From NCBI RefSeq assembly GCF_029870595.1, contig NZ_JAPDIR010000001.1:1-64000 (forward strand): 64,000 nt of DNA, read 5' to 3'. Positions within the stretch are counted from its first letter, which is position 1, and every line of letters begins with the position of its first letter. Below are positions 21,165 to 31,397 of the stretch, piece after piece. The position numbers and the translations under genes were made by a program. The DNA comes from Sphingomonas sp. CBMAI 2297 (GTDB taxonomy: Bacteria > Pseudomonadota > Alphaproteobacteria > Sphingomonadales > Sphingomonadaceae). The notes beneath the pieces were generated by a model. It saw nothing but the letters and a program-made list of their open reading frames with translations. It was not told the origin of the DNA and did not search any database.

Positions 21165-21698
21165 ATGCTCGCCGCCGCCCTCCTCTCGCTCGCCGCGCCG
21201 GACGCCTGCCCCTCGGACTGGCGCCTGCTCTTCGCCAACGGCCCCCAGGGCGAGGACGTCGCCGGGAGCCGCGCGGCGCTGATCGCGGCGGTGCGCCGGG
21301 GCAGCCCGCTGCGCGTCGGCTGGGGCGAGGCGGCCAGGGACGGCAGCTGGTCGGTGGAGGAATTCGCCAATGTCGGCTTCACCAACATCATGGGCGGCCG
21401 CGACCTGGTGGTGCAGCTGGAGCCGGCGATGATCCAGAGCGACTATCTCGACGCGAAAAAGGCTACGCTGCGCGCCGAGCCGCTGGAATGGCGGGCGATC
21501 ATGTCCACCGATGGGCGCTTCGACGCGCAGATGACCGTCCCCGCCACGGGCAAGCTGTTCCGCACGCTGCGCCAGCGCACCCGGATCCATTGGTACGCGC
21601 TCGCGCCCGATCCGAAATGCGATGCGCGCGAAGCCGTGAACAGCGCCCCGCCCGGGCGCACCAACATCCTGGTCGAGAGCATCAAGCCGGTCGAATGA
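21165..21698 (+). CDS. Exported hypothetical protein
   Basis: A 177-aa protein of no family I recognise. The first 14 residues ([14 protein letters not shown]) look like a short signal peptide. The mature part is mixed alpha/beta with two Cys (CPSDW near the N-terminus and PKCDAREAV near the C-terminus) that could form a disulfide in the periplasm. [18 protein letters not shown] and [12 protein letters not shown] are distinctive for a search. The start at 21165 gives the signal; an in-frame ATG at 21117 is possible. It is divergent from the MFS gene. Confidence 0.7.
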   Translation: MLAAALLSLAAPDACPSDWRLLFANGPQGEDVAGSRAALIAAVRRGSPLRVGWGEAARDGSWSVEEFANVGFTNIMGGRDLVVQLEPAMIQSDYLDAKKATLRAEPLEWRAIMSTDGRFDAQMTVPATGKLFRTLRQRTRIHWYALAPDPKCDAREAVNSAPPGRTNILVESIKPVE

Positions 21699-21714
21699 CC
21701 GGGCACCCGGCGCT

Positions 21715-22362
21715 TCACACGCCGAGCCAGTCCAGCCCGCCCGGCAGCGCGGCCGCGGAATAGTCCAGCTGCAGCACCCGGCGATGCCGCATGCCGACGC
21801 TGGCGGCCGAGGCATGGACGATCGGCGTGGCGTAGAGCCAGACATCGCCCGGCCGGGCGAGGCAGGCGGCGGTGCCGCAGCGCTCGACCACGCCGGCAAG
21901 GTCGCCCTCGGCGATGCGGCCCAGCCGGTGCGAGCCCGGCGCGATCAGCAAGGGTGCATTGTCCTCGGGCACCGGATCGAGATGGACCCGCATCGTCCGC
22001 ATTCCCTCGATCAGCGCGAAGGGCGGTTCCACGTGGAGCAATCCCCGCTTGCGCGACCAGGGCCCGAAGCCCGGCACCTCGCGGCGCGCGCGCACCGCGA
22101 TCGTGCGGTCCTGGTGCCAGCCGAGCGCCCAATTGGCGCCGGGACTCTTGTCGAACAGGATCGCCCGGACCGGGCGCATGCCGGGAGCCAATGCGCCGAG
22201 CGCGTCGGGGCCGAGCAGCTCGGCCAGGCCCGGCACGCCGTGCAGCCGGATTCCGGCGCGGTCCGCCGGCTGGCGCGCGGCAAGCGCCAGCAGCGCATCC
22301 AGAAAAGGGGCGGCCGCACCGGCAAGGTGCGCCGCCCCATCCGCGTTCAGCGAAAACGCCAA
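21715..22362 (-). CDS. Phytanoyl-CoA dioxygenase (PhyH)-like protein
   Basis: A 215-aa Fe(II)/2-oxoglutarate-dependent oxygenase-like protein. The metal triad is visible as HxD in [11 protein letters not shown] (about residues 77-87) and the distal His in [11 protein letters not shown] (about residue 185), followed by an Arg (RRVLQLDYS) suited to bind the co-substrate. The TTG start at 22362 lies 2 bp after the etfA stop, implying it is the last gene of an etfB-etfA-phyH operon. The natural substrate is unknown. Confidence 0.8.
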   Translation of the reverse strand: MAFSLNADGAAHLAGAAAPFLDALLALAARQPADRAGIRLHGVPGLAELLGPDALGALAPGMRPVRAILFDKSPGANWALGWHQDRTIAVRARREVPGFGPWSRKRGLLHVEPPFALIEGMRTMRVHLDPVPEDNAPLLIAPGSHRLGRIAEGDLAGVVERCGTAACLARPGDVWLYATPIVHASAASVGMRHRRVLQLDYSAAALPGGLDWLGV

Positions 22363-22364
22363 GG

Positions 22365-23306
22365 TCAGAGCTTTTCGGTGAGCTCCGGCACGATCTTGAA
22401 CAGGTCGCCGACCAGGCCGATGTCCGCCACCTGGAAGATCGGCGCGTCCTCGTCCTTGTTGATCGCGATGATCGTCTTCGAGTCCTTCATGCCGGCAAGG
22501 TGCTGGATCGCACCCGAGATGCCGATCGCGACATAGACTTCGGGGGCGACGATCTTGCCGGTCTGGCCGACCTGATAGTCGTTCGGCGCATAGCCCGCGT
22601 CCACGGCGGCGCGCGAGGCGCCGACGGCGGCGCCGAGCTTGTCCGCCAGCGGATCGATCTGCGCGTGGAACTGCTCCGACGAGCCGAGCGCGCGGCCGCC
22701 CGAGACGATCACTTTGGCGCTGGTCAGCTCCGGACGCTCGGACTTGGCGATCTCGGCACCCGCGAAGGTGGAGAGACCCCTATCTGCACTGGCTCCGCCT
22801 TCGCTCGCAACCGCCTCGATCGTGCCGCTGCCGCCGGTCGCCGCCGCCTTGGGGAAGGCGGTGCCGCGCACGGTGATCACCAGCTTCTTGTCGCTGGTCT
22901 GCACGGTGGCGATCGCGTTGCCGGCATAGATCGGGCGCGTGAAGGTGTCGGCACCCTCGACCGAGAGGATGTCCGAGATCTGCATCACGTCGAGCGCGGC
23001 GGCCACGCGCGGCGCGATGTTCTTGCCCGTGGTGGTCGCCGGGAACAGCACCGCGTCGTGCGAGCCCATCAGCGACACGATCAGCGGCGCGACATTCTCG
23101 GCGAGGAAATGCGCATATGCGGCGTCATCGGCGACATGGACCTTGCCCACGCCCTCGATCGCGGCCGCCTGCTTCGCCACGCCGTCGACGCCCTGGCCGG
23201 CGACGAGGAGATGGACCTCGCCAAGCTTCGCCGCGGCGGTGACCGCCGAGAGCGTGGCGTCCTTGAGGTTCTGATTGTCGTGCTCGACCCAAACCAGCGT
23301 CTTCAT
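22365..23306 (-). CDS. etfA: Electron transfer flavoprotein subunit alpha
   Basis: Binds FAD in the ETF heterodimer, which takes electrons from acyl-CoA dehydrogenases and passes them to ETF-ubiquinone oxidoreductase. The 313 aa contain the C-terminal FAD domain with [13 protein letters not shown] (residue ~200), [27 protein letters not shown] and [24 protein letters not shown]. Its ATG overlaps the etfB stop (ATGA at 23303-23306), so the subunits are translationally coupled. Confidence 0.96.
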   Translation of the reverse strand: MKTLVWVEHDNQNLKDATLSAVTAAAKLGEVHLLVAGQGVDGVAKQAAAIEGVGKVHVADDAAYAHFLAENVAPLIVSLMGSHDAVLFPATTTGKNIAPRVAAALDVMQISDILSVEGADTFTRPIYAGNAIATVQTSDKKLVITVRGTAFPKAAATGGSGTIEAVASEGGASADRGLSTFAGAEIAKSERPELTSAKVIVSGGRALGSSEQFHAQIDPLADKLGAAVGASRAAVDAGYAPNDYQVGQTGKIVAPEVYVAIGISGAIQHLAGMKDSKTIIAINKDEDAPIFQVADIGLVGDLFKIVPELTEKL

Positions 23307-24055
23307 TTCGCCACTCCCAGCGCCTTGAGCTTCTCGACCAGCTCGTCGACCGAGCCCACCTTGACGCCGGCCGTGCGCTTGGCCGGCTCGACGACCTTGA
23401 GCGTCTTGAGGCGCGGGGCGACATCGACGCCGTAATCCGCGACGGTCTTCTTCGCGACCGGCTTGGACTTGGCCTTCATGATGTTCGGCAGCGTGGCGTA
23501 GCGCGGCTCGTTGAGGCGCAGATCGGTGGTGACGATCGCCGGCAGCTTGAGGTCCACCGTCTCGAGGCCGCCATCGACTTCGCGCGTGACCTGCACGCCC
23601 TGGCCACCCAGCTCGACCTTCGAGGCGAAGGTGCCCTGGGGCCAGCCGAGCAGCGCGCCCAGCATCTGGCCGGTCTGGTTCGAATCGTCGTCGATCGCCT
23701 GCTTGCCCAGGATGATGAGCCCGGGCTGCTCTTCCTCGGCGACCTTGGCGAGCAGCTTGGCGACGGCCAGCGGCTCGACCTCGTCATCGGTCTGGATCAG
23801 GATCGCGCGGTCGGCACCCATGGCGCGCGCGGTCAGCAGCACGTCCGACTCCGCCTTGGCGACGCCGATGGTGACCACCACCACTTCGGTCGCCGCGCCC
23901 TTTTCCTTCAGGCGCACGGCTTCCTCGATCGCGATCTCGTCGAACGGGTTCATGCTCATCTTGACGTTGGCGAGGTCGACCCCCGTCCCGTCCGCCTTCA
24001 CCCGCGGCTTCACGTTGTAGTCAAGCACCCGCTTGACCGGCACCAGCACTTTCAT
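23303..24055 (-). CDS. etfB: Electron transfer flavoprotein subunit beta
   Basis: The 250-aa AMP-binding partner of EtfA. Recognisable blocks are [19 protein letters not shown] at the start, [19 protein letters not shown] and the ETF-beta signature region [24 protein letters not shown]. The ATG at 24055 is preferred over an in-frame upstream start because it matches the universal EtfB N-terminus. The first gene of the etfB-etfA operon. Confidence 0.96.
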   Translation of the reverse strand: MKVLVPVKRVLDYNVKPRVKADGTGVDLANVKMSMNPFDEIAIEEAVRLKEKGAATEVVVVTIGVAKAESDVLLTARAMGADRAILIQTDDEVEPLAVAKLLAKVAEEEQPGLIILGKQAIDDDSNQTGQMLGALLGWPQGTFASKVELGGQGVQVTREVDGGLETVDLKLPAIVTTDLRLNEPRYATLPNIMKAKSKPVAKKTVADYGVDVAPRLKTLKVVEPAKRTAGVKVGSVDELVEKLKALGVAK

Positions 24056-24222
24056 CGAAATCCTCTCCATCGCTGGAAGATCGGCAACACCAATCGCTAA
24101 TGCCCGAGAATCGATTCAAGTCCAGCCCCAAAGCGCCCCCGGCATACCCGATCATCGAAAATGCAGCCTATATCGCCTCGTTACGGTGGCGCGACGAGTT
24201 CACCGCAAGTTCAGACGCGAAC

Positions 24223-24238
24223 CTGCATTTTCATGCAG
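24223..24238 (+). promoter_or_regulatory. Small hairpin ahead of an exported-protein gene
   Basis: CTGCATTTTCATGCAG folds into a 6-bp stem with a 4-nt loop directly before the GAGAGGAGAGAGG ribosome-binding site of the next gene. It could mask or expose that site; nothing else supports regulation. Confidence 0.3.
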
Positions 24239-24252
24239 AGAGGAGAGAGGAT

Positions 24253-24666
24253 ATGGGGAAGTCCACCACATCGATGCTGGCGATACTGATGGCGATGGCC
24301 GCTGCGGCGCCGGCGCTCGCGCAGGAGGCACCGGGCACGGAGAAGAAGGCGCCCGCGACCTCCGCGACTCCGAAGCCGGGCGGGGCGGTTTCGTCGAGCT
24401 ATGCGCGGTGCGCGCCGGGCCAGCCGATCAAGGGGGTCATAGTGAAGGGCGGCACGAATCCGACCGGGAAGGCCGCCGCGTCCGAGCCCGAGGGCAGTTG
24501 CCCCGCGACCGGCGGGGCGGAAGCCGCGGCACCGGCGGCGCGGGACCAGATGCCCTCGCGCCTGTCGATGACGCCGACCACGGCGAAGGCGGCCGCCGAG
24601 CCGCCCGCGCCGACGGGCAAGAGCATCAGCGAGAAGGGCGTGGCGGCATCCAAGCCGCATCGCTGA
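24253..24666 (+). CDS. Exported Ala/Pro-rich hypothetical protein
   Basis: A 137-aa protein with a clear signal peptide (MGKSTTSMLAILMAMAAAAPALAQ, cleaved after ALA) and a low-complexity mature part rich in Ala, Pro, Gly and Lys. Two Cys (ARCAPGQ and EGSCPATG) could pair. I know no family for it. The purine-rich GGAGAGAGG before the ATG at 24253 strongly supports this start. It is divergent from etfB and followed by a strong terminator shared with convergent sucC. Confidence 0.7.
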   Translation: MGKSTTSMLAILMAMAAAAPALAQEAPGTEKKAPATSATPKPGGAVSSSYARCAPGQPIKGVIVKGGTNPTGKAAASEPEGSCPATGGAEAAAPAARDQMPSRLSMTPTTAKAAAEPPAPTGKSISEKGVAASKPHR

Positions 24667-24671
24667 CGAAA

Positions 24672-24712
24672 AAAGGGGCGGAAGAGACCCGGTCTCCTCC
24701 GCCCCTTTCTCT
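24672..24712. terminator. Bidirectional intrinsic terminator
   Basis: AAAGGGGCGGAAGAGACC pairs with GGTCTCCTCCGCCCCTTT (one bulged base), flanked by an A-run on the left and TTTCTCT on the right. It lies between the convergent exported-protein gene and sucC and can serve both strands. Confidence 0.85.
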
Positions 24713-24739
24713 ATAGGGACCGTCAGCCGGCCGGGTCGC

Positions 24740-25942
<1,203 letters not shown>

Positions 25943-26375
25943 GGGAGCGCGCCCTCGTCATTTGTGGCGGGAAGGGGTTTGCGCGAGCCTTAAGCACGGC
26001 GCGCGCGCGAATCCAAATCTTTTCGGCGTAAATGAGATTGCGACGTATTTGCAAGAAGACCTGATGCTTCGTCGTGCCTGACTTGTCCGGCGATTGTCCG
26101 CAAAGACCACAACCCCTCTCCCGTCATCCCCGCGCAGGCGGGAATCCCGGGGAGCCAGCGACGATCGAAGCAATCCCGGTCGAGGCTGCCGGAAAAGGCA
26201 CCACGGGCCGCATCGCCGTCGCGACCGGCCCTGGATCGCCGCCTGCGCGGGGATGACGGAGGGGTGTTTGCTCCAGAGGACAAGTGCCAAGCAGGTCCGG
26301 GATGAGGGAAAGGGCCGACCCGGCGACTCGCATACGCCGGCTGACGGATCGCGTGCGAGCGCCTATCTACACCAC
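25943..26375. other. Divergent gap between sucC and crtZ, 433 bp
   Basis: No supported gene. The sucC-proximal 100 bp are relatively AT-rich (26010-26075) and probably hold the sucC promoter; a TTGCAA followed 16 bp later by TTTACG on the minus strand is a candidate. The central part is an inverted-repeat element (26121-26259). The crtZ-proximal part shows nothing I recognise. Confidence 0.6.
26121..26259 (+). repeat. MITE-like inverted-repeat element, copy C (139 bp)
   Basis: The 27-bp ends (26121-26147 and 26233-26259) are inverted repeats identical at 25 of 27 positions. They carry CCGTCATCCCCGCGCAGG at the outer end, the same as copy A at 10784-10920. The 85-bp core differs from copy A. 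There is no coding capacity. Confidence 0.8.
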
Positions 26376-26876
26376 ATGCCCCCCTGGCTCGGCCCCTTGC
26401 TGTTCCTCGCCACCATCGCCGCGATGGAAGGCTTTGCCTGGGCGATGCACCGCTGGGTGATGCACGGGCCCGGCTGGTTCCTCCACGCCAGCCATCATCG
26501 GCCGCGCACGGGTCCGTTCGAGTGGAACGACCTCTATGCCGTGATCTTCGCCATGCCTTCGATCCTGTTCCTGTACGGCGGCGTGCAGGCGGGCTGGTGG
26601 CCGGGCTTTGCCTGGATCGGGGCGGGGATCGCCGGCTATGGCGCGATCTATTTCGGCTTCCACGACGTGATCGTCCACCAGCGGATCCGCCATCGCCACG
26701 TCCCGCGATCGCGCTACATGAAGCGAATCGTCCAGGCGCACCGGCTGCATCATGCGGTCGAATCCAAGCATGGCGCGGTCAGCTTCGGTTTTCTCTGGGC
26801 GCCGCCCGCCGACGAACTGAAGCGCCAGCTCAAGGTCAACGCCGGTTTGGCCCGCTTCCGCGCCAACCCGGATTGA
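26376..26876 (+). CDS. crtZ: Beta-carotene hydroxylase CrtZ-type
   Basis: A di-iron membrane hydroxylase of 166 aa that adds 3-hydroxyl groups to beta-carotene rings, giving zeaxanthin-type xanthophylls. The histidine clusters are present: [17 protein letters not shown] (residues ~22-38), HQRIRHRH and HRLHH, in the HxxxxH...HxxHH arrangement. Three to four hydrophobic helices surround them. The ATG at 26376 is the first good start. It stands alone, not in a crt cluster, as is usual for yellow sphingomonads. Confidence 0.92.
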   Translation: MPPWLGPLLFLATIAAMEGFAWAMHRWVMHGPGWFLHASHHRPRTGPFEWNDLYAVIFAMPSILFLYGGVQAGWWPGFAWIGAGIAGYGAIYFGFHDVIVHQRIRHRHVPRSRYMKRIVQAHRLHHAVESKHGAVSFGFLWAPPADELKRQLKVNAGLARFRANPD

Positions 26877-26910
26877 CGCGGCCCCCGGCGCCGGACACAT
26901 GCTTTGCGCC

Positions 26911-27345
26911 ATGGAGCATCTGAATCTCTCCGAGTCCGAGTGGCGCAAGCGCCTGAGCCCGGAACAGTTTCACGTGCTGCGCGAAGCCGGCACCGAGCGG
27001 GCCTTTTCCGGCCACTATACCGACAACAAGGCAGACGGCCTCTATCTGTGCGCCGGCTGCAAGCTCGAGCTGTTCGACAGCGCCGACAAGTTCGACTCGG
27101 GCTCGGGCTGGCCCAGCTTCACGCGGCCGATCGATCCGGAGAACGTCACCGAGCACGCCGATACCAGCCATGGCATGCGCCGGGTCGAGCTGCGCTGCGC
27201 GCGCTGCGACGGGCACCAGGGCCATGTCTTCCCCGACGGGCCGCCGCCGGCGGGCCTGCGCTACTGCATCAACTCGGTCAGCCTCGATTTCCGTTCACGT
27301 GGCGGCAACCAGAATGCCGCTACCAGCGAACCGAGCGGCGCCTGA
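26911..27345 (+). CDS. msrB: Peptide-methionine (R)-S-oxide reductase
   Basis: Repairs the R-epimer of methionine sulfoxide. The 144 aa contain the zinc CxxC pairs (LCAGCK and RCARCD), [15 protein letters not shown] and the catalytic Cys in [12 protein letters not shown]. There is no signal peptide, so it is cytosolic, unlike the exported MsrA in this window. The ATG at 26911 matches the family start; an in-frame ATG at 26899 is possible. It starts 34 bp after crtZ. Confidence 0.95.
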   Translation: MEHLNLSESEWRKRLSPEQFHVLREAGTERAFSGHYTDNKADGLYLCAGCKLELFDSADKFDSGSGWPSFTRPIDPENVTEHADTSHGMRRVELRCARCDGHQGHVFPDGPPPAGLRYCINSVSLDFRSRGGNQNAATSEPSGA

Positions 27346-27348
27346 TCC

Positions 27349-27377
27349 TTGTGAGCAGGCCGAATAGGGCTTAATCG
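27349..27377 (+). promoter_or_regulatory. Candidate promoter for the class A PBP gene
   Basis: TTGTGA (27349-27354), a 17-bp spacer and TAATCG (27372-27377) end only 10 bp before the ATG at 27388. If real, the mRNA would be nearly leaderless or translation would begin at the GTG at 27412. This is a pattern match only. Confidence 0.35.
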
Positions 27378-27387
27378 CACTCCCCCG

Positions 27388-29523
27388 ATGCCATCGAAGA
27401 ATTTGCCCACCGTGATCCGCACGCCCAAATGGCGTGACCTCTCCTTTTGGAAGCGAATCGCTTTCTGGACGCTGGTGAGCGGCGGCGGCCTGGCGCTGCT
27501 CGCCTTCATCGCGCTGCTGATCGCGGTCTATTCGACCAAGTCGACGCTGCCGAGCTTCGACGAGCTCAAATCCTCGCCCAACGGCCAGATGATCCGCGTC
27601 CATGCCGCGGACGGCACCGTGCTGGTGTCGCTCGGGCCGAGCTATGGCGAATGGATCAAGTACGACCGGATTCCGCAGGTGATGAAGGACGCGATCATCG
27701 CCACCGAGGATCGCCGCTTCGAATCGCACTGGGGCGTCGATCCCGTCGGCGTCGCGCGCATCTTCTGGCGGGCCAAGCAGCTGCACGACGAGGGGCGGCG
27801 CCTGCAGGGCGGCTCGACGATCACCCAGCAGGTGGCGCGCACCATCTTCCTGTCGAACAAGTACGATCTCGGCCGCAAGGTCCGCGAAGGCGTGATCGCG
27901 CTGGCGATGGAGCGGAAGTTCACCAAGGACGAGATCCTCGAGCTCTATCTCAACAAGGTGTATTTCGGCGGCGGCGCCTATGGCATCGACGCCGCGAGCC
28001 GGAAATTCTTCGGCCACCCCGCCACCAATCTGAGCCTGGCCGAGGCGGCGGTGATCGCCGGCCTGGTCAAGGCGCCCTCGCATTATTCGCCCACCGCCGA
28101 TGCCGAGGCCGCGGTCGGCCGCGCCAGCGTGGTGCTCGACCTGATGGCCGAGACCGGCAAGATCACGCAGAGCCAGGCCAAGGCCACCGATCCGCGCACC
28201 GTGGCGCTCGCCCCCGAACCCCAGCAGAACAGCGTGCGCTACTTCACCGACTGGGCGCTGCCCCAGCTGGAGGTGCTGATCGACGAGACCGAGGCGCCGC
28301 TGGAAGTCTGGACCACGCTCGACCTGTCGATGCAGCGCGCCGCCGACGATGCGATCCGCGCCAACGCGCCGAAGAACGCGCAGGGCGCGCTGGTCAGCCT
28401 CGACCGCGACGGCGCGGTGCGCGCGATGGTGGGCGGCAAGGACTATGTGGCGTCCATCTACAATCGCGCGACCCAGGCGACCCGGCAGCCGGGCTCGGCG
28501 TTCAAGCTGTTCGTCTATCTCACCGCGCTCGAAGCCGGCCACAAGCCCGACGACATGGTGGTCGACGAGCCGGTGACCATCGCCGGCTGGAGCCCGCGCA
28601 ACAGCTCGGGCGCGTTCCGCGGCGAGATGAACATCCGCACCGCCTTCGCCTATTCGGTCAACACCATCGCGGCGAAGCTCGGCCAGGAAGTGGGCTTCGG
28701 CGCGATCGCCAACATGGCGCGCCGCTTCGGCATCACCACCCCCGTCGACACGCATCCGGCGATGGTGCTCGGCACGTCGGACGTCCGCCTGATCGACATG
28801 ACCCGCGCCTTCGCCTCGGTGGCGAACAAGGGCGTGGCGGTGACGCCCTATGGCATCACCCGCGTGACCGCGAACGGCGCGGTGATCTACCAGCATGAAG
28901 TCGACACCAGCCAGGTCCTGGTCGCGCCCTATGTCGCGGCGCAGATGACCGACCTGATGCAGACCGCGGTGGCTACCGGCACCGGCCGCGCCGCGCAGAT
29001 CGGCCGCCCGGTCGCCGGCAAGACCGGCACCACCACCTCGAACAAGGACGGCTGGTTCGTCGGCTTCTCCTCGGGCCTCACCACCGGCGTGTGGATGGGC
29101 CGCGACGACGCCAAGGTCGTCCCCGGCCTGCAGGGCGGCACCGCCCCGGCACGCGCCTTTCACGATTTCATGGTCAAGGCGGTGGCGCGCCGGCCGGTCG
29201 AGCAGTTCGACACCCAGGTGACGCTGCCCGAATATCAGCTCGACGAAGAGAATGCGGCCTATGCCGAGCCGGACAATGGCCTGTTCGTCGATCCGGACGG
29301 CAATCCGCTGCCCGAGGATCAGCAGCCGCGCGGGGACGGCACCGAGCAGGCCCAGCCCCAGCATGGCCAGGACGAGCAGCTCGACCAGGACTGGATCGAC
29401 CGGATGACCGGCCGCAAGGCGCCGGCCCCGGCGCAGCGCGACCAGCGCGATGCCCCGCGCGACCTCCCCCGCCAGCCGGGCCCGCCGCCGCGGGGCGATG
29501 CGCCGCGAGGCGAGCAGCAATAG
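27388..29523 (+). CDS. Class A penicillin-binding protein (PBP1A family)
   Basis: A bifunctional peptidoglycan glycosyltransferase-transpeptidase of 711 aa anchored by one helix at about residues 29-53. The glycosyltransferase domain has IIATEDRRFESHWGVD and QGGSTITQQVARTIFL; the transpeptidase domain has the SxxK motif in GSAFKLF, SxN in YSVNTIA and KTGTT. The C-terminal ~90 residues (from about 620) are a Pro/Gln/Asp-rich tail with no domain. It synthesises cell wall in the periplasm. Confidence 0.94.
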   Translation: MPSKNLPTVIRTPKWRDLSFWKRIAFWTLVSGGGLALLAFIALLIAVYSTKSTLPSFDELKSSPNGQMIRVHAADGTVLVSLGPSYGEWIKYDRIPQVMKDAIIATEDRRFESHWGVDPVGVARIFWRAKQLHDEGRRLQGGSTITQQVARTIFLSNKYDLGRKVREGVIALAMERKFTKDEILELYLNKVYFGGGAYGIDAASRKFFGHPATNLSLAEAAVIAGLVKAPSHYSPTADAEAAVGRASVVLDLMAETGKITQSQAKATDPRTVALAPEPQQNSVRYFTDWALPQLEVLIDETEAPLEVWTTLDLSMQRAADDAIRANAPKNAQGALVSLDRDGAVRAMVGGKDYVASIYNRATQATRQPGSAFKLFVYLTALEAGHKPDDMVVDEPVTIAGWSPRNSSGAFRGEMNIRTAFAYSVNTIAAKLGQEVGFGAIANMARRFGITTPVDTHPAMVLGTSDVRLIDMTRAFASVANKGVAVTPYGITRVTANGAVIYQHEVDTSQVLVAPYVAAQMTDLMQTAVATGTGRAAQIGRPVAGKTGTTTSNKDGWFVGFSSGLTTGVWMGRDDAKVVPGLQGGTAPARAFHDFMVKAVARRPVEQFDTQVTLPEYQLDEENAAYAEPDNGLFVDPDGNPLPEDQQPRGDGTEQAQPQHGQDEQLDQDWIDRMTGRKAPAPAQRDQRDAPRDLPRQPGPPPRGDAPRGEQQ

Positions 29524-29593
29524 GCCCGCGCCTCTCTCCCGAGGGGTGGGGAAGGGCCAGGTCGAGAACCCGGGCGAGTATCCGAGACTATAT

Positions 29594-29623
29594 CCGTCAT
29601 CCCCGCCTGCGCGAGGATGACGG
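29594..29623. repeat. Solo 30-bp hairpin related to the inverted-repeat elements
   Basis: CCGTCATCC (29594-29602) and GGATGACGG (29615-29623) pair across a GC-rich centre. The arms match the outer ends of copies A and C, so this looks like the two termini fused without a core. It lies between the convergent PBP gene and the metallopeptidase and may serve as a transcription end. Confidence 0.7.
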
Positions 29624-29645
29624 CCGACAGAATATCAAGACCCGC

Positions 29646-30320
29646 CTATCGCCCGTACCAGTGCAGCCCGGCGCCGTTGCGCTTGAGCCACGCCCGCGCC
29701 CGCTCCGGATCGCCTTCATAGAGTTCCGCCACCACCCGGTGGAAAGCCGGCGAATGGTTCATGTGGATCCGGTGGGCGACTTCGTGCGCCACGGTCGCGC
29801 GGCGGACATGGCCGGGCGCCAGCAGCAATCGCCAGCTGTAGCGGATCTGGCCCGAGGAAGCGCAGCTCCCCCAGCGCCCGCGCGGATCGCCGATCGATAC
29901 CTTGGTCACCGTTACGCCCGCGCGCTCGGCATATTCCGCGGTCTCCTCGCTCAGCAGGTCGAGCGCCGCCTGGCGGAGCCAGCGCTCGATGCGCCGCTCC
30001 AGCCCCTCGCGCGGGCCGCCGCAGAGCAGCCGGTCACCCGCCAGCCGCGGCGTGCGACCGGCGCCGGGCGCGGGCCAGGCGATCTCCACCTCGGCATCGC
30101 CGATCGGAATGCGTGCGCCCGGCGCGAACGGCCGCGCCTCGGGCATCTTCGCCCGTTGCGCCGCGATCCAGCCCTGCTGCTCGCGCGCCCAGTCCATGCC
30201 CTTCTTGAGCGAGGCCCGGGGCGGCAGCGTCAGCTTCACCCGGCCCGAGCGGGGATCGACCGAGAGCCGCATCCGCCGCGCCCGGGCGTGACGGACCACC
30301 TCGATCTCCGGGTCGCTCAA
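29646..30320 (-). CDS. YgjP-like (DUF45) M48-family metallopeptidase
   Basis: A 224-aa protein with the zinc motif HEVAHRIHMNHSPAF (HExxH plus a third His) at about residues 182-196, preceded by the family block DPRGRWGSCASSGQIRYSWRLLLAP. The TTG start at 30320 is supported because the preceding gene stops in the same TTGA tetranucleotide, and the residues it adds (EIEVVRHARARRMRLSVD) match the family N-terminus. E. coli YgjP binds UTP or acts as a peptidase in different reports, so the role is uncertain. Confidence 0.88.
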   Translation of the reverse strand: MSDPEIEVVRHARARRMRLSVDPRSGRVKLTLPPRASLKKGMDWAREQQGWIAAQRAKMPEARPFAPGARIPIGDAEVEIAWPAPGAGRTPRLAGDRLLCGGPREGLERRIERWLRQAALDLLSEETAEYAERAGVTVTKVSIGDPRGRWGSCASSGQIRYSWRLLLAPGHVRRATVAHEVAHRIHMNHSPAFHRVVAELYEGDPERARAWLKRNGAGLHWYGR

Positions 30321-30751
30321 AGCTCGCGGTCCACCAGATGATGCTCGAAATCCACCACATCGTCCTCGCTCACCGTCCAGCCGCGCGTCGACTGGCCGGC
30401 CGCATGGACCGACTCCGGATCGCCGCTCACCAGATAATGCCAATCGGGCAGGGGCTTGCCCTCGCCGCGCAGCCGATAGGCGCAGGTGGAGGGAAGCCAT
30501 TCGATGTCCCGGACGTTGCGCGCCGTCAGCCGCACGCATTCGGGGACATAGGCATGGCGATGCTTATAGTCCGAGCAGCGCCCCATCCGCCGGTCGAGCA
30601 GGCGGCAGGCGACATTGGTCGGCATCAGCTCGCCGGTCTCTTCGTCCTCGAGCTTGTGGATGCAGCACTTTCCACAGCCGTCGCAAAGCGCCTCCCATTG
30701 CGCCCGGTCGAGCTTGTCCAGCGGCAGGTCTTCCCAGAATTTCCCGGTCAT
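30317..30751 (-). CDS. YcgN family cysteine-cluster protein (UPF0260)
   Basis: A 144-aa soluble protein with the conserved CDGCGKCCIHKLEDEETGE cluster (residues ~23-41), CRLLD, RCSDYKHRHAYVPECV and STCAYRLRGEGK. The conserved Cys suggest an iron or zinc site; function is unknown. Its ATG overlaps the stop of the SCO1-like gene (ATGA at 30748-30751), and its own stop overlaps the next start (TTGA), so three genes are translationally chained. Confidence 0.92.
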   Translation of the reverse strand: MTGKFWEDLPLDKLDRAQWEALCDGCGKCCIHKLEDEETGELMPTNVACRLLDRRMGRCSDYKHRHAYVPECVRLTARNVRDIEWLPSTCAYRLRGEGKPLPDWHYLVSGDPESVHAAGQSTRGWTVSEDDVVDFEHHLVDREL

Positions 30752-31329
30752 TTCACCCAATGGTCGAGCTGCTCCACCATGGCCGCAGCATCCTTCTCGA
30801 TCGGCAGCGACGTGATCGGCTTGCCGTCCTTGTCCATCAGATAGGCAATCTGGCTGTGTCCTACCAGATAGGCGCCGTTCGGGCCGGGCGCCTCCTTCTT
30901 GGCATAGACCGCATATTGCTTCTCCACCGCCGCGATCGCCGCCGGGCTGCCGGTGAGGCCGACGACGCGATCGTCGAAATTGCGGACGAACGCGCCGACC
31001 ACCTTGGGCGTGTCGCGCTCGGGATCGACGGTGATGAAGATCGGCACGATCGCCTTGGCCTTTTCCGGGGCCTGCTTGTCGAGCATCCGCATTGCCTGGC
31101 CGATCTTGAGCATGTCGTTCGGGCAGATGTCGGGGCACCAGGTATAGCCGAAATAGACGATGCGGTACTTGCCGGCGAAGTCGCTGTCGCGCACCGGCTT
31201 GCCGTCCGGATCGGTCAGCGTGAAGGGACCGCCGATGCGGGCGCCGGCGAGCGGCGGCTCGTCCACGGCGCCGCTGCAGCCCGAGACGATCAGTAGCAAA
31301 GGCGCAAGGGCCTGAAAAATCCTGCTCAT
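30748..31329 (-). CDS. SCO1/SenC family copper-binding thioredoxin-fold lipoprotein
   Basis: A 193-aa envelope protein of the SCO family, which delivers copper to cytochrome c oxidase. Residues 1-20 form a lipoprotein signal with the lipobox VSGC. The copper motif CxxxC is GYTWCPDICPNDM (about residues 65-77) and the distal His is in LVGHSQIAYLMD. The ATG at 31329 has a CAGGAGATACC site directly upstream. It heads the SCO-YcgN-metallopeptidase chain. Confidence 0.92.
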   Translation of the reverse strand: MSRIFQALAPLLLIVSGCSGAVDEPPLAGARIGGPFTLTDPDGKPVRDSDFAGKYRIVYFGYTWCPDICPNDMLKIGQAMRMLDKQAPEKAKAIVPIFITVDPERDTPKVVGAFVRNFDDRVVGLTGSPAAIAAVEKQYAVYAKKEAPGPNGAYLVGHSQIAYLMDKDGKPITSLPIEKDAAAMVEQLDHWVK

Positions 31330-31397
31330 GGTATCTCCTGCCATGATCTGATAGTCCGGGGCTTGCAAGCACTGCCGCTATGGGGTTTGGGCAAGAC

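Noticed and set aside
22026..22039. GTTCCACGTGGAGC, a near-parS 14-mer inside the PhyH-like gene
   Set aside because: One mismatch to the core and on the other side of the origin, isolated, encoding ordinary residues (LLHVEPPF). Likely chance; worth a ParB ChIP check only.
26968..26981. GTTTCACGTGCTGC in msrB, half of a parS
   Set aside because: Only one half-site is intact; the other half has several mismatches.
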